Below are positions 1 to 9,579 of a stretch of 59,394 nt of DNA, one piece after another. Origin of the DNA: an uncultured Bacteroidia bacterium. GTDB lineage: Bacteria > Bacteroidota > Bacteroidia > Bacteroidales > UBA932. The stretch is from assembly GCA_902784965.1 (NCBI GenBank), contig CACZWU010000010.1, positions 1-59,394 on the forward strand, given 5' to 3'. The position numbers and the translations under genes were made by a program. Numbering within the stretch: the stretch's first letter is position 1; every line of letters starts with the position of its first letter. Below the pieces are notes generated by a model, which was not told where the DNA came from, made no database searches, and saw only the letters and a list, made by a program, of their open reading frames with translations.

Positions 1-796
1 GTCGGGCACTTCGATATGCCCGTTCACCCCGGTCTGCCCGCCGATCTTGCAGCGCTTCCCGACCTTGGCCGAACCGGCGATGCCGGAAAGGGCGGCCATC
101 ACGGTATGCTCCCCGATCTCCACATTGTGCGCAATCTGGCAGAGATTGTCAATCTTGACACCCGTATGGATCAGGGTGGAGCCCATCGTGGCACGGTCGA
201 CCGTCGTCCCGGTGCCGATGTCGACATGGTCTTCCAGCACCACGTTGCCCAGCTGCGGAATCTTCCGGTAGGAACCGTCTTCCTGCGGGGCGAAACCGAA
301 ACCGTCGTCGCCGATCACCACGTTGGCGTGCAGGATGCAGTCGTCACCAATGACACAGTCGTGCAGGACCCGGACGCCCGGATACAGGATGCAGTTGCGT
401 CCTATCTTCACGTTCTTTCCGATGAAGACCTGCGGATAGATGTAGGTGGGCGATCGACCGCTGGGGCGACAGGCGGGCCAGCAGGCGGTTGCCCCGTTTG
501 CGTTCCCGGCGCAGCCGGTTGAAATAGTCGAGCAGCACGGGAACGGCCGCATAGGCGTCGTCGACGCGGATGAGGGTGGCCGGAATGGTTTGCCGGGGCT
601 CGAAGGAACGGTTGACCAGCAGGACGCTGGCCCGGGTATCGTAGATATATCGTTCGTATTTGGGATTGGCAAAAAAGCAGATGTTTCCCGGACGTGCCTG
701 CTCGATGCGGGCGGGGCCTGTCACGACAACGGCGGGGTCGCCGACGACCTCGCCACCCAGAAGGTCTGCTATCGTCTGAGCGGTTGTTTCCATCAT
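1..796 (-). CDS. lpxD: UDP-3-O-acylglucosamine N-acyltransferase, cut by window edge and apparently frameshifted
   Basis: LpxD adds the second 3-hydroxyacyl chain to UDP-acylglucosamine in lipid A synthesis, in the cytosol. The N-terminal part ([35 protein letters not shown]) matches the uridine-binding domain of Bacteroidota LpxD. After about residue 116 the frame breaks near positions 446-452. In the neighbouring frame the left-handed beta-helix resumes with [22 protein letters not shown] and [11 protein letters not shown] and stays open to the window edge. The shift equals one extra base or two missing bases. I place the start at the MMETTAQ methionines (796 or 793), since known LpxD proteins begin there; an upstream ATG at 817 is also in frame. 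The C-terminus lies outside the window. The gene family is normally required in Gram-negative bacteria, so a sequence error is at least as likely as a true pseudogene. Confidence 0.85.
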
Positions 797-831
797 TCTT
801 TCTGCAATATTAGTCATTTCCCATCAAAAAA

Positions 832-862
832 TTTGCCAATTCAAGGGTAATTACTAAATTTG
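832..862 (+). promoter_or_regulatory. Promoter for rimP-nusA-infB
   Basis: TTTG at 832-835 is followed after 19 bp by TAAATTTG at 855-862, a full match to the Bacteroidota housekeeping promoter (TTTG, 19-21 bp, TAnnTTTG). It lies 50 bp before the rimP start and points into the rimP-nusA-infB genes. Confidence 0.75.
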
Positions 863-912
863 CAGCGATTTGAGGGGACGAGAGTCTCCTTTTTTATTGC
901 ACATACCTCACT

Positions 913-1143
913 ATGATCCTGAAACAGACCATCGAAACAATCGCGCAGGAGCACCTGCAGGGCACGGAACTCACGCTGGTGGAAGTCACCGTGAGCGAAG
1001 ACAACGACATCGAAGTGATCATCACCCGCGAAGGCGGCGGCGTGTCGATCGACGACTGCGTGGCCTTGAGCCGCTACATCGAATCGAAGCTCGACCGCGA
1101 CAAGGAAGACTTTTCGCTGATGGTCGGATCGGCAGGCATTTAA
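913..1143 (+). CDS. rimP: Ribosome maturation factor RimP, N-terminal domain only
   Basis: RimP helps 30S subunit maturation. The 76 residues match the N-terminal domain (LVEVTVSEDNDIEVIITREG, SIDDCVALSRYIESKLDR, DFSLMVGSAGI). RimP proteins are usually about 150 residues, with an SH3-like C-terminal domain after the SAG motif. Here a TAA stop follows SAGI directly and nusA begins 32 bp later, so there is no room for the second domain and no continuation in other frames. This is either a real loss of the C-terminal domain or a deletion of roughly 220 bp in the assembly. It sits first in the rimP-nusA-infB order seen across bacteria, which supports the identity. Confidence 0.8.
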   Translation: MILKQTIETIAQEHLQGTELTLVEVTVSEDNDIEVIITREGGGVSIDDCVALSRYIESKLDRDKEDFSLMVGSAGI

Positions 1144-1175
1144 CAGGAACGAACGAAAAAATACACAATACACAA

Positions 1176-2414
1176 ATGGAAGTCAATCTGATCAGCACAT
1201 TCGCTGAATTCAAAGAGCTCAAAAACATTGACCGCCCCACGCTGATGAGCGTGCTGGAAGACATTTTCCGCACCCAGCTGGCGCGCATGTACGGCGACGC
1301 CGACAATTTCGACATCATCATCAACATCGACAAGGGTGATATCTCCATCATCCGCAACCGCACCGTCGTCGAGACGGTCGAAGACCCGAACAAGGAGATC
1401 TCCCTCGAAGAGGTGCAGAAAATCGACGATTCCTACGAACTCGGTGAGGAATATCCGGAAGAGCTGCCGATGTCGACCTTCGGCCGCCGCGGTATCCTCA
1501 ACCTGCGCCAGAACCTGTCGAGCCGCATCACCGACATCGAGAAGGGCAACCTCTACAAGAAATATGTGGACAAGGTGGGCGACATCCTCGTGGGTGAGGT
1601 CTACCAGGCCTGGAAGAAGGAAGTGCTGGTGATGGACGAAGACGGCAACGAGCTGGTCCTGCCCAAGAGCGAGCAGATTCCTTCCGATTTCTTCCGCAAG
1701 GGTGACACCGTCAAGGCCGTCATCACCAGCGTGGAGATGAAGAACAACTCGCCCATCATCACCCTGTCGCGTACTTCGAACCTCTTCCTGGAGCGCCTCT
1801 TCGAACAGGAGGTCCCGGAGATCTTCGACGGCCTGATCACCATCAAGAAGGTGGTCCGCATGCCGGGTGAGCGCGCCAAGGTGGCCGTGGAGTCGTACGA
1901 CGAGCGCATCGACCCGGTGGGTGCCTGCGTCGGCGTGAAAGGTTCGCGTATCCACGGCATCGTGCGGGAGCTCCGCGGCGAGAACATCGACATCATTAAC
2001 TGGACCACCAACACCCAGCTGCTGGTCCAGCGCGCCCTCTCGCCCGCCAAGATTTCGGCCCTCCGCATCGACGAAGAGCACAAGAGCATCCACATCGACC
2101 TGGAAGCCAGCGAACTGGCACTTGCCATCGGCCGCGGCGGCAGCAACATCCTGCTGGCCGAGCAGCTTTCGGGCTACAAGATTGACGTGTACCGCCTCGG
2201 CGACCAGAGCCAGGAGGACGAGGAAGACGTGCTCCTCGACGCCTTCTCCGATGAGATCGAAGACTGGATCATCGAAGCCCTCAAGGGCATCGGCTGCGAC
2301 ACCGCCAAGAGCGTGCTCGCCCTGCCGGTCGAAGAGGTGATGCAGCGCGCCGACCTCGAAGAGGAGACCGTACTCGACGTGCAGAAGATCCTGCGCGCAG
2401 AATTTGAAAACTAA
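1176..2414 (+). CDS. nusA: Transcription termination/antitermination factor NusA
   Basis: NusA binds RNA polymerase and nascent RNA and modulates pausing, termination and antitermination. The 412-residue protein has the N-terminal polymerase-binding domain ([20 protein letters not shown]), an S1 domain around residues 130-200 ([18 protein letters not shown]), and two KH domains ([40 protein letters not shown]). It lacks the acidic repeats of the longer proteobacterial protein, which is normal outside that group. I chose ATG 1176 ([15 protein letters not shown]), because upstream sequence in the same frame is rimP read out of frame and resembles nothing. It is the middle gene of rimP-nusA-infB, 27 bp before infB. 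Confidence 0.97.
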   Translation: MEVNLISTFAEFKELKNIDRPTLMSVLEDIFRTQLARMYGDADNFDIIINIDKGDISIIRNRTVVETVEDPNKEISLEEVQKIDDSYELGEEYPEELPMSTFGRRGILNLRQNLSSRITDIEKGNLYKKYVDKVGDILVGEVYQAWKKEVLVMDEDGNELVLPKSEQIPSDFFRKGDTVKAVITSVEMKNNSPIITLSRTSNLFLERLFEQEVPEIFDGLITIKKVVRMPGERAKVAVESYDERIDPVGACVGVKGSRIHGIVRELRGENIDIINWTTNTQLLVQRALSPAKISALRIDEEHKSIHIDLEASELALAIGRGGSNILLAEQLSGYKIDVYRLGDQSQEDEEDVLLDAFSDEIEDWIIEALKGIGCDTAKSVLALPVEEVMQRADLEEETVLDVQKILRAEFEN

Positions 2415-2441
2415 AGATTAACAAAAACGGGAGACAACAAT

Positions 2442-5182
2442 ATGGCAGAAGGAAGCATCAGAGTCAACAAGGTCCTCAAGGACTACAACATCGGTCTGTC
2501 TACGCTGACCGACTTTCTGAAGAAAAAGGGATTCAACGACGAACTTACCCTGACGTCCAAGATATCGGAAGACGTTTTCGCCTTGGTGGCCAAGGAATTC
2601 GGCAAGGAGCAGCTCATCAAGGAGCAGTCGCAGAAGGTCTCCATCAAGCTCAAGGAGATCAGTCGAACGCAGAAGACGAGGAACCGGTCAAGGAAGTCAT
2701 CATCAAGACCAACGTGTTCACGGAGCAGAAGAAGGTGGAATCTCCCGCACCGGAAACTGCCCCCGAACCCGAGGTACGCAAAAGCGAAACCCCGGCACCG
2801 GAAGAAAAAGCCGTTCCTTCTCAGCCAGAACCCGCCAAGAACGATCTCAAGATCGTCGGTCACATCGACCTGACCCCCAAGAAGAAAACCGAACCTGCAC
2901 CACAGCCGAAAAAGGAGGAGAAACCCGCTCCCGAAGCGCCCAGGGCGGAAGTGGAAAAACCGGCCGAAAAGCCGGAGAAGGAAGAGCGCCCGGTCATCGA
3001 ACACATCGAGACCCGCGTCGAAAAATTGGCCGGTCCCAAGACCGTGGGCACCATCGACCTGTCGCAGTTCGACAAGAAGCCTTCCTCTTCCGAGCACGGC
3101 AAGAAAGAGAAGAAGCGCGAGCGCATCCACAAAGGCGCCGCCAAGGTCGACATCAGCAATCCCAAGAACAGCGCCATGCCGCGTTCCGCGGCCAAGGACA
3201 GCGGCAGCGCCAAGGACGGCGGCCGCAACCGTGGCGCCAAGAAGAACGAACGCTTCAAGGCGGTACGTCCGGAATTCGACAGCGACGAGATCCAGAAACA
3301 GATCAAGGAGACCTACGCACGGATGACCGAAGGTCACGCCAAGACCAAGACTTCGAAACACCGCCGCGAGAAACGCGAAGAGATCTCCCAGAAGATGCAG
3401 GAAGAGCAGGTGCGCCAGGAAATGACCAGCAACGTGCTGAAGGTCACCGAATTCGTGACCGTCAACGAACTGGCCATCCTGATGAACAACACCCCCGTCA
3501 CCAAGGTCATCGAGGCCTGTATGAACCTCGGCCTGATGGTGTCGATCAACCAGCGTCTCGATGCCGAGGCCCTCGTGCTGGTGGCCGAGGAATTCGGCTA
3601 CAAGATCGAGTTCGTGACCGCCGAGATCCAGGGCGCCATCGCGCAGGAAGAAGACAAGGAAGAGGACCTGCTCCCGCGTCCGCCCATCGTCACCGTGATG
3701 GGTCACGTGGACCACGGCAAGACCTCCCTGCTCGACTACATCCGCAAGACCAACGTCATCGCCGGTGAGGCGGGCGGTATCACCCAGCACATCGGTGCCT
3801 ACAACGTGGAGCTCCCCGACGGACGGCACATCACCTTCCTCGATACCCCGGGCCACGAGGCCTTCACCGCCATGCGTGCCCGTGGTGCCAAGGTCACCGA
3901 CCTGGCCATCATCATCATCGCGGCCGACGATGCCGTGATGCCGCAGACCGTCGAGGCCATCAACCATGCCCAGGCAGCCGGCGTCCCGATGATCTTCGCC
4001 ATCAACAAGATCGACAAGCCGGGCGCCAATCCCGACAAGATCAAGGAGCAGCTTGCCAACATGAACATCCTGGTGGAAGACTGGGGCGGCAAGTACCAGT
4101 GCCAGGAGATTGCGGCCAAGAAGGGCATCAACGTCGAGCAACTGCTCGAGAAGGTGCTGCTCGAAGCCGACTTGCTCGAACTCAAGGCCAATCCGCACAA
4201 GCTGGCTGTCGGCAACATCATCGAGTCGTCGCTCGACAAGGGCCGTGGCTACCTGGCCACCGTCCTCGTGCAGAGCGGTACCCTCCATGTGGGCGATCCG
4301 ATCGTGGCCGGTTGCTATGCGGGCCGCGTGAAAGCCATGTTCAACGAGCGTGGCCAGCGCCTGAAAGAAGCCGGTCCTTCCACGCCGGTTTCCGTGCTCG
4401 GCCTGAGCGGCGCTCCTACCGCCGGTGACACGCTCAACGCCATGGAAGACGAGAAAGAGGCACGCGACGTGGCCAACAAGCGCGAACAGCTCATCCGCAT
4501 CCAGGGCATCAAGACCCAGACCCACATCACCCTCGAAGAGATCGGACGCCGCATCGCGCTCGGCAACTTCCAGGAACTCAACATCATCGTCAAGGCCGAC
4601 GTGGACGGTTCCATCGAGGCCCTCTCCGATTCCCTGATCAAACTCTCGACCGAAGAGATCCACGTCAACGTGATCCACAAGGCCGTGGGTGCCATCTCCG
4701 AATCCGATGTCCTGCTGGCCGTGGCATCCAACGCCATCATCATCGGCTTTCAGGTCCGCCCGATGCCGAACGCCCGCAAACTCGCCGAGAAAGAGCAGAT
4801 CGAAATCCGCCTCTACTCGGTCATCTACGACGCCATCAACGAGGTCAAGAGCGGTATCGAGGGCATGCTCGCGCCGGAAGAGAAAGAGGAGATCACCGCC
4901 AACGCCGAGGTGCTCGAGACCTTCAAGATTTCGAAGGTGGGTACCATCGCCGGCTGTATGGTGCGCGACGGCAAGCTGACCCGCAGCGCGAAGGTCCGCG
5001 TAATCCGCGACGGCATCGTGGTCTATACCGGACAGCTGGGCTCCCTCAAGCGTATGAAGGACGATGTAAAGGAAGTCGCCGCCGGCTTCGACTGCGGCCT
5101 GAGTGTCGACGGCTTCAACGACATCAAGGCCGGCGACATGATCGAGGCATACCAGATCGTGGAAGTCAAACGCAAACTCTAA
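2442..5182 (+). CDS. infB: Translation initiation factor IF-2, with an apparent 1-base deletion near 2660
   Basis: IF-2 is the GTPase that brings initiator tRNA to the 30S subunit. The N-terminal domain ([16 protein letters not shown] region, then VSIKLKEI) is read from ATG 2442 to about 2660. Translation then continues in another frame as [19 protein letters not shown] into the Pro/Glu/Lys-rich linker and the GTPase domain: G1 GHVDHGKT, G3 DTPGHEAF, G4 NKIDKPG. The beta-barrel domains follow to the TAA at 5182. One base missing inside GAGATCAGTCGA (for example ATCAAGTCG) would restore one frame of about 913 codons. No slippery heptamer or stop-codon signal suggests programmed frameshifting, so a sequence error is most likely, since infB is essential. 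An internal start at ATG 2714 would give an 822-residue form. Confidence 0.93.
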
Positions 5183-5195
5183 ACGACGATTGCTT

Positions 5196-6533
5196 ATGGA
5201 TCCGCTGCAAGCCATCTCGCCCGTGGATGGGCGCTATGCCGGGAAAACATCCGAACTCTCGGCCTTCTTCTCCGAATATGCCCTGATGCGCTACCGCGTC
5301 CTGGTGGAGGTGGAGTATTTCATTGCCCTGTGCGAGCTGCCGCTGCCCCAGCTTTCCGGCATCGATCCCGAGATCTTCCCGCAATTGCGGGCTCTCTACG
5401 GCGATTTCACGCTGGAAGACGCCGCCCGCATCAAGGCCATCGAGCAGCGCACCAACCACGACGTCAAGGCCGTCGAATATTTCCTGAAAGAGAAATTCGA
5501 GGGCCTGGGCCTGGCCGGCTTCGGCGAATTCATCCATTTCGGCCTCACCTCGCAGGACATCAACAACACCGCCTCCCCCCTGGCGCTCAAGGAAGCGCTG
5601 GTGGAGGTGTTCATCCCGGCGCTCCGCGAACTGATCGGGATGCTGTCGGAGCGCGTAGAACTCTGGGGTGACGTGCCGATGCTGGCCCATACACACGGCC
5701 AGCCCGCCTCCCCGACCCGCCTGGGCAAGGAGCTGGACGTCTTCGCGGTCCGTCTCAAGGAGCAGCTCCGACAGCTGGAGGCCCGTCCCTATCCGGGCAA
5801 GTTCGGCGGCGCCACGGGCAATATGAATGCGCATCTGGTGGCCTACCCAGACATCGACTGGAACGATTTCGCAGAGAATTTCGTGACGTCGCTGGGCCTG
5901 AAACGTTCCTGGCCCACCACGCAGATCGACCACTACGACAACCTGGCGGCCATCTTCGACGCCCTTCGCCGCATCAATACGGTGCTCGTCGACCTGAGCC
6001 GCGACTGCTGGCTCTACATTTCGATGGAGTATTTCTCCCAGGCCATCAAGCCGGGGGAAGTGGGTTCCTCGACGATGCCGCACAAGGTCAATCCCATCGA
6101 TTTCGAAAATGCGGAGGGCAACCTGACCTATGCCAACGCCATCTACGACTACCTCTCCGAGAAGCTTCCGGTGTCGCGCCTGCAGCGCGATCTCACCGAC
6201 TCGACGGTAACGCGCAACATCGGTGTTCCCATCGCCCACTCGCTGATTGCCATCCGTTCGCTGGAGAAGGGCATCGGCAAGTTGATCCTCAATGAGGAAA
6301 AGGTGGCGGCCGATCTGGAGAACAATTGGGCGGTAGTTGCCGAGGGCATCCAGACGGTCCTGCGGCGCGAAGGGTTCCCGAAGCCGTACGAGGCGCTCAA
6401 GGCGCTCACCCGCACGGGCGAGCACATTACCCGCGAGGCCATCAGCAACTTCATCGACTGCCTGGACATTTCCGAAGAAGTGAAGGCTGAACTCCACGCC
6501 ATCACGCCGCATAACTACACGGGCCTCCGTTAG
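5196..6533 (+). CDS. purB: Adenylosuccinate lyase
   Basis: PurB performs two beta-eliminations that release fumarate, in IMP synthesis (SAICAR to AICAR) and in AMP synthesis. The 445-residue protein carries the fumarase/ASL superfamily signature GSSTMPHKVNP near residues 290-300, the catalytic-histidine segment THGQPASPTRLGKE, and the conserved TSQDINNTA motif. I used ATG 5196 (MDPLQAISPVDGRYAGK); a TTG two codons upstream is less likely. It starts 13 bp after infB and may share its transcript. Length and motifs are intact, and nothing looks unusual. Confidence 0.96.
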   Translation: MDPLQAISPVDGRYAGKTSELSAFFSEYALMRYRVLVEVEYFIALCELPLPQLSGIDPEIFPQLRALYGDFTLEDAARIKAIEQRTNHDVKAVEYFLKEKFEGLGLAGFGEFIHFGLTSQDINNTASPLALKEALVEVFIPALRELIGMLSERVELWGDVPMLAHTHGQPASPTRLGKELDVFAVRLKEQLRQLEARPYPGKFGGATGNMNAHLVAYPDIDWNDFAENFVTSLGLKRSWPTTQIDHYDNLAAIFDALRRINTVLVDLSRDCWLYISMEYFSQAIKPGEVGSSTMPHKVNPIDFENAEGNLTYANAIYDYLSEKLPVSRLQRDLTDSTVTRNIGVPIAHSLIAIRSLEKGIGKLILNEEKVAADLENNWAVVAEGIQTVLRREGFPKPYEALKALTRTGEHITREAISNFIDCLDISEEVKAELHAITPHNYTGLR

Positions 6534-6632
6534 CGAATCGCTCGCTTCGCGGCTCTGGTTTTTGTCCCGCTCGCAGAAAAATGCTCTCGGCTCCAAAAAC
6601 CACCCGCCTGCTACGCTCGCGCCTGATGGCGC

Positions 6633-6661
6633 TTGTTAATCGCCGTTTTTTACTATATTTG
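6633..6661 (+). promoter_or_regulatory. Promoter for the GH3 gene
   Basis: TTG at 6633-6635 and TATATTTG at 6654-6661, with 18 bp between them, match the Bacteroidota promoter. The gene's ATG is at 6679. The 100 bases upstream (6534-6632) hold only short GC-rich inverted repeats such as GCGAA with TTCGC after purB and no gene. Confidence 0.65.
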
Positions 6662-6678
6662 TGCAAATACGCACAGAT

Positions 6679-8862
6679 ATGCAAATCCGTCATCTTCTTG
6701 TTTTTAGCCTGACTATGCTGCTGGCGGCGGTTTCGCTGCCGGCACAGGACATTGAGTACCCTTTCCAGAATACTGCCCTGTCGGAGGATGAGCGGCTCGA
6801 CAACGCCATTTCGCTGATGACCGTCGACGAAAAGATCGCCACGATTGTCGGGCAGGGGGTCCCGCGCCTGGGTATCGCCAATCCCGGCGCCACGGAAGCC
6901 ATCCACGGCATCGTTCGCGGTGGGGCCACCGATTATCCCGGTTTGTGGGGAGGTGGAGAGCGCGTGGGCCGTCCCGAACAACAGTACCAGCACAGCACCG
7001 CTTTTCCCCAGGCCTACGGCATCGGCGAAACCTGGGACCGTGATGTGGCCCGCACCGTAGGCGAGGTCATGTCGATCGAGGCTCGCTTCTATTCCCGGAA
7101 CGCCCCGTACAAATGTCTGGTGCTCTGGGCTCCGAATGCCGACCTGGCCCGCGACCCGCGCTGGGGCCGCACGGAAGAGAGTTTCGGCGAAGACCCCTTT
7201 CTGGTGGGAGAGATGGTAGCTGCCGAAGTTCGCGGCATCCAGGGGGACAATCCCGTCTACTGGCGCGGCGCCGCGTTGATGAAGCATTTCCTGGCCAACA
7301 GCAATGAAGACAACCGCTTTGCCACGGATTCCCGTTTCGATGAAGCCTTGTTCCGCGATTACTATTCCTACGGCTTCTGGAAAGGTGCCAGGGCCGGCGC
7401 CAAGTCGTTGATGACGGCCTACAACAAATACAATGGCGTCCCCTGCATCGCCAACGATTTCATCAACCACATCCTGCGCAACGAATGGGGTATGGACGGA
7501 ACCATCGTGGACGATGCCGGTGCGCTGCCTTTCATGGTCACTGCCCACAACCATACCAAGGACCTCAACGAGTCTATCCGACTGGCGCTCGAAGCCGGCC
7601 TGAGCCGTTTCATCGACGCCCGTTTCGAGCAGGTCAAAGAGGCCTGGGATGCCGGCTTCATTTCCAGGGAAGTATTGGACGCCTGCACACGGAACAATCT
7701 TCGGACGATGCTCCGGCTCGGTCTGATGGATGCGGCCTGTCCATATGATGCCGTTGAATATGGGGATCGCGTTCCCTGGGAGACGCAGGAGTATAAGGAC
7801 AAGGCTTTGCTGGTCACGCAAAAATCCATTGTCCTGCTGAAAAACGAAGGAAATCTGCTGCCTCTCGACCGCAAGTCCGTCAAGCGCATTGCCGTGTTCG
7901 GCAACCGGGCCGAGAAAGTCCTCAAAGACTGGTACGGTGCACTGCCAGCCTACCGGATCAGCCCGCTGGAAGGGATCAGGGCCGCCGTCGACAGCACACA
8001 GACGGAAGTCCGTTTTCAGCGCTGGGACTCTGACGGAAGCGCACAGGAACTGGCCCGCTGGGCTGATGTCTGCATCGTATGTGTGGGCAATCATCCCAAC
8101 ACGAGCCCGGACTGGGACGGACAGACCGTCCAGTCGCCGTGGGCCTACGGCGTAGTGGCCGGAGACGGCCGGGAAGCCTTGGACCGCCGTTCGCTCCAAC
8201 TGGAGACCGAAGACCTCATCAAGGTGGTCTGGCAGGCCAATCCCAACACCATCGTCACGCTCATCAGCAGTTTTCCCTTCGCCATCAACTGGACTGCCGC
8301 GCACGTGCCCGCCATCGTCCATATGACACATTGCAGCCAGGAGACGGGCTCCGCGCTGGCGAGCGTACTCTTCGGTGACTACAATCCTGCAGGGCGTACC
8401 ACACAGACCTGGGTGAGCGATATCCTCGACCTGCCGAACATGCTGGACTACGACATCCGCCACGGCCGCACCTATATGTATTTCAAGGGCAAGCCCATCT
8501 TCCCCTTCGGCCATGGCCTGAGCTATACACAGTTCAAGTATTCGAAGATGAAAGTCCGCAAGGAGGAGGGCCGTTACGTCGTCCGTTTCCAGCTGCAGAA
8601 CACGGGTTCGCGCGACGGCGAGGAAGTGGTCCAGCTTTACGTCCGTTTCCCGGGCGACGATGCCCGGTTCCGTTTGCGCGGCTTCGACCGGATTGCGCTG
8701 AAGCAGGGAGAGAAAAAAGATGTCGAGATGATCATTCCGGCCGATGACCTGAAAATCTGGGACAGCGACGCCCACGCCTTTGTCACGCCGAAAGGCCGCG
8801 CCAAGTTCCTGCTCGGCGCATCCTCCACCGACATCCGCCTGAAAAATCGAATCCGGCTATAA
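6679..8862 (+). CDS. Exported glycoside hydrolase family 3 (beta-glucosidase/xylosidase type)
   Basis: A 727-residue protein with a signal peptide (MQIRHLLVFSLTMLLAAVS, likely cut near LPAQ) acting outside the inner membrane on beta-linked gluco- or xylo-oligosaccharides. The N-terminal TIM barrel has WAPNADLARDPRWGR, SFGEDPFL, KHFLANSNEDN and the nucleophile region GTIVDDAGAL, where Asp279 aligns with the GH3 catalytic aspartate (usual form VSDWGA or VSDCGA). The second domain has QKSIVLLKNEGNLLPL, and a fibronectin-III-like domain begins after FPFGHGLSYTQF. An in-frame GTG at 6661 lies inside the promoter box and is rejected. The gene stands alone between purB and a terminator, with no SusC/SusD partners. 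Exact substrate specificity cannot be read from the sequence. Confidence 0.93.
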   Translation: MQIRHLLVFSLTMLLAAVSLPAQDIEYPFQNTALSEDERLDNAISLMTVDEKIATIVGQGVPRLGIANPGATEAIHGIVRGGATDYPGLWGGGERVGRPEQQYQHSTAFPQAYGIGETWDRDVARTVGEVMSIEARFYSRNAPYKCLVLWAPNADLARDPRWGRTEESFGEDPFLVGEMVAAEVRGIQGDNPVYWRGAALMKHFLANSNEDNRFATDSRFDEALFRDYYSYGFWKGARAGAKSLMTAYNKYNGVPCIANDFINHILRNEWGMDGTIVDDAGALPFMVTAHNHTKDLNESIRLALEAGLSRFIDARFEQVKEAWDAGFISREVLDACTRNNLRTMLRLGLMDAACPYDAVEYGDRVPWETQEYKDKALLVTQKSIVLLKNEGNLLPLDRKSVKRIAVFGNRAEKVLKDWYGALPAYRISPLEGIRAAVDSTQTEVRFQRWDSDGSAQELARWADVCIVCVGNHPNTSPDWDGQTVQSPWAYGVVAGDGREALDRRSLQLETEDLIKVVWQANPNTIVTLISSFPFAINWTAAHVPAIVHMTHCSQETGSALASVLFGDYNPAGRTTQTWVSDILDLPNMLDYDIRHGRTYMYFKGKPIFPFGHGLSYTQFKYSKMKVRKEEGRYVVRFQLQNTGSRDGEEVVQLYVRFPGDDARFRLRGFDRIALKQGEKKDVEMIIPADDLKIWDSDAHAFVTPKGRAKFLLGASSTDIRLKNRIRL

Positions 8863-8930
8863 CAAGCGGCATCAGCCGCTAGCGGAGGCCGTTGCGTTGG
8901 CATCGTGCGATAGCAGGCCGTAGCGGCAGG

Positions 8931-8990
8931 GTTTACTCCCGGCGGTCGTGCTCTCGCCTGCGGCTCGGGTGGGGCAGAGCCCCAGTAAAC
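8931..8990. other. Structured intergenic sequence after the GH3 gene
   Basis: The 130 bases after the GH3 stop contain no gene. GTTTACT at 8931-8937 pairs with AGTAAAC at 8984-8990, and within this span GGGGC and GCCCC form a small hairpin separated by AGA. AGCGGC and GCCGCT around ATCA form another hairpin just after the stop codon. The block could be an extragenic palindromic repeat or a 3' UTR structure; no second copy was found in the window. Confidence 0.35.
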
Positions 8991-9073
8991 ACAGAAAAAG
9001 GCGCTCACCGATGTGCCGGACGGAGCGCCTATTTCTTTAACCTAAAACTTAACCTATGAAAAAACTATTCGAT
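8990..9073 (-). ncRNA. Candidate sigma-54-dependent small RNA, copy A
   Basis: On the minus strand, about 12 bases past a sigma-54 promoter, begins a stretch of about 80 nt with no convincing ORF. It contains the direct repeats AGGTTAAG and AGGTTAAA and ends in a hairpin (GGCGCTC with GAGCGCC, loop about 16) followed by TTTTTCT, a textbook intrinsic terminator. Copy B at 14286-14361 has the same promoter, a nearly identical core and the same hairpin, with one stem pair changed in both arms (C-G to T-A), which supports an RNA structure. It starts just after the rimM stop. Read from the other strand, the hairpin could also end transcripts coming from the GH3 gene. Function unknown. Confidence 0.55.
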
Positions 9074-9083
9074 GTAAAGGTTA

Positions 9084-9100
9084 AGCAAAGGGTGTGCCAA
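9084..9100 (-). promoter_or_regulatory. Sigma-54 (RpoN) promoter, copy A
   Basis: The minus strand reads TTGGCACACCCTTTGCT, matching the -24/-12 consensus YTGGCACR-N4-TTGCW at every fixed position. The -24 GG falls at 9098-9097 and the -12 GC at 9086-9085, so a start near 9073 is expected. It lies 12 bp after the rimM stop codon and faces away from rimM. Confidence 0.65.
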
Positions 9101-9112
9101 ACTTTATAAAAA

Positions 9113-9571
9113 TCAGATCAACCCCTCGGGAATATCGAGGGTGAGAATGTCGTCGTGCACGCTGACGATCAGGTCGTCGTGGAGGGGAAGCAGGATTTCG
9201 CCGTTTTCCGTGTCGACCGTGATGAGCGTGTTGCCGCCGTAGTCGCTGAAATCGACAACTTCGCCGATGATGCGCCGGGTCTTGGCGTCCCGGACCTGCA
9301 GGCCGATGAGCGTATCTTCGTCTTCTTCCTCTTCTTCGGACAGCGTCACCTCGCGGCCGACCAGTTCTTCGGCTTCGGCCAGCGAGTCGACATCTTCGAA
9401 CTTGACGATCAGGCGGCCGCCCCGGGGTTGGGCCGTCTCAATGAAAAAAGGAACCGGCGTTCCATCGAAGGCGATGAATACCGGTTCCTGACTCTTTAAA
9501 TCCCGGGGATCTTCGGCAGTGAGGCTCAACACCACCTGCCCGTCGGCACCCCAAGATTTCAACACTTTCAT
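9113..9571 (-). CDS. rimM: 16S rRNA processing protein RimM
   Basis: RimM binds S19 and assists 30S head maturation. The 152-residue protein begins directly in the first RimM barrel (KSWGADGQVVLSL, EPVFIAFDGTPVPFFIE) and continues through an acidic linker (SEEEEEDEDTLIG) into the PRC-like barrel (GEVVDFSDYGGNTLITV, ILLPLHDDLIVSV). It is slightly shorter than most RimM proteins at the N-terminus, where the usual lead strand is abbreviated. It follows rpsP by 8 bp, the usual rpsP-rimM order, and the gene ends at the sigma-54 element. Confidence 0.88.
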   Translation of the reverse strand: MKVLKSWGADGQVVLSLTAEDPRDLKSQEPVFIAFDGTPVPFFIETAQPRGGRLIVKFEDVDSLAEAEELVGREVTLSEEEEEDEDTLIGLQVRDAKTRRIIGEVVDFSDYGGNTLITVDTENGEILLPLHDDLIVSVHDDILTLDIPEGLI

Positions 9572-9579
9572 CCCGAAAA

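Noticed and set aside
870..1175. N-terminal extension of nusA through rimP
   Set aside because: The extension is rimP in another frame; NusA similarity begins at 1176.
2655..2670. Programmed frameshifting in infB
   Set aside because: No slippery heptamer, stop codon, internal Shine-Dalgarno or downstream pseudoknot is visible; a missing base is simpler.
2483..5215. 910-codon open frame antisense to infB
   Set aside because: It is the mirror of strong codon bias in a GC-rich gene; composition is His/Asp/Leu-rich, with no domain, while the sense frame is clear IF-2.
6502..8775. 757-codon open frame antisense to the GH3 gene
   Set aside because: Shadow of the GH3 coding frame; no recognisable motif.
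9056..9109. Tiny ORF MKKLFDVKVKQRVCQTL in the sRNA-like module
   Set aside because: Its counterpart in copy B is not conserved as a peptide after six residues, while the RNA features are; more likely chance coding.
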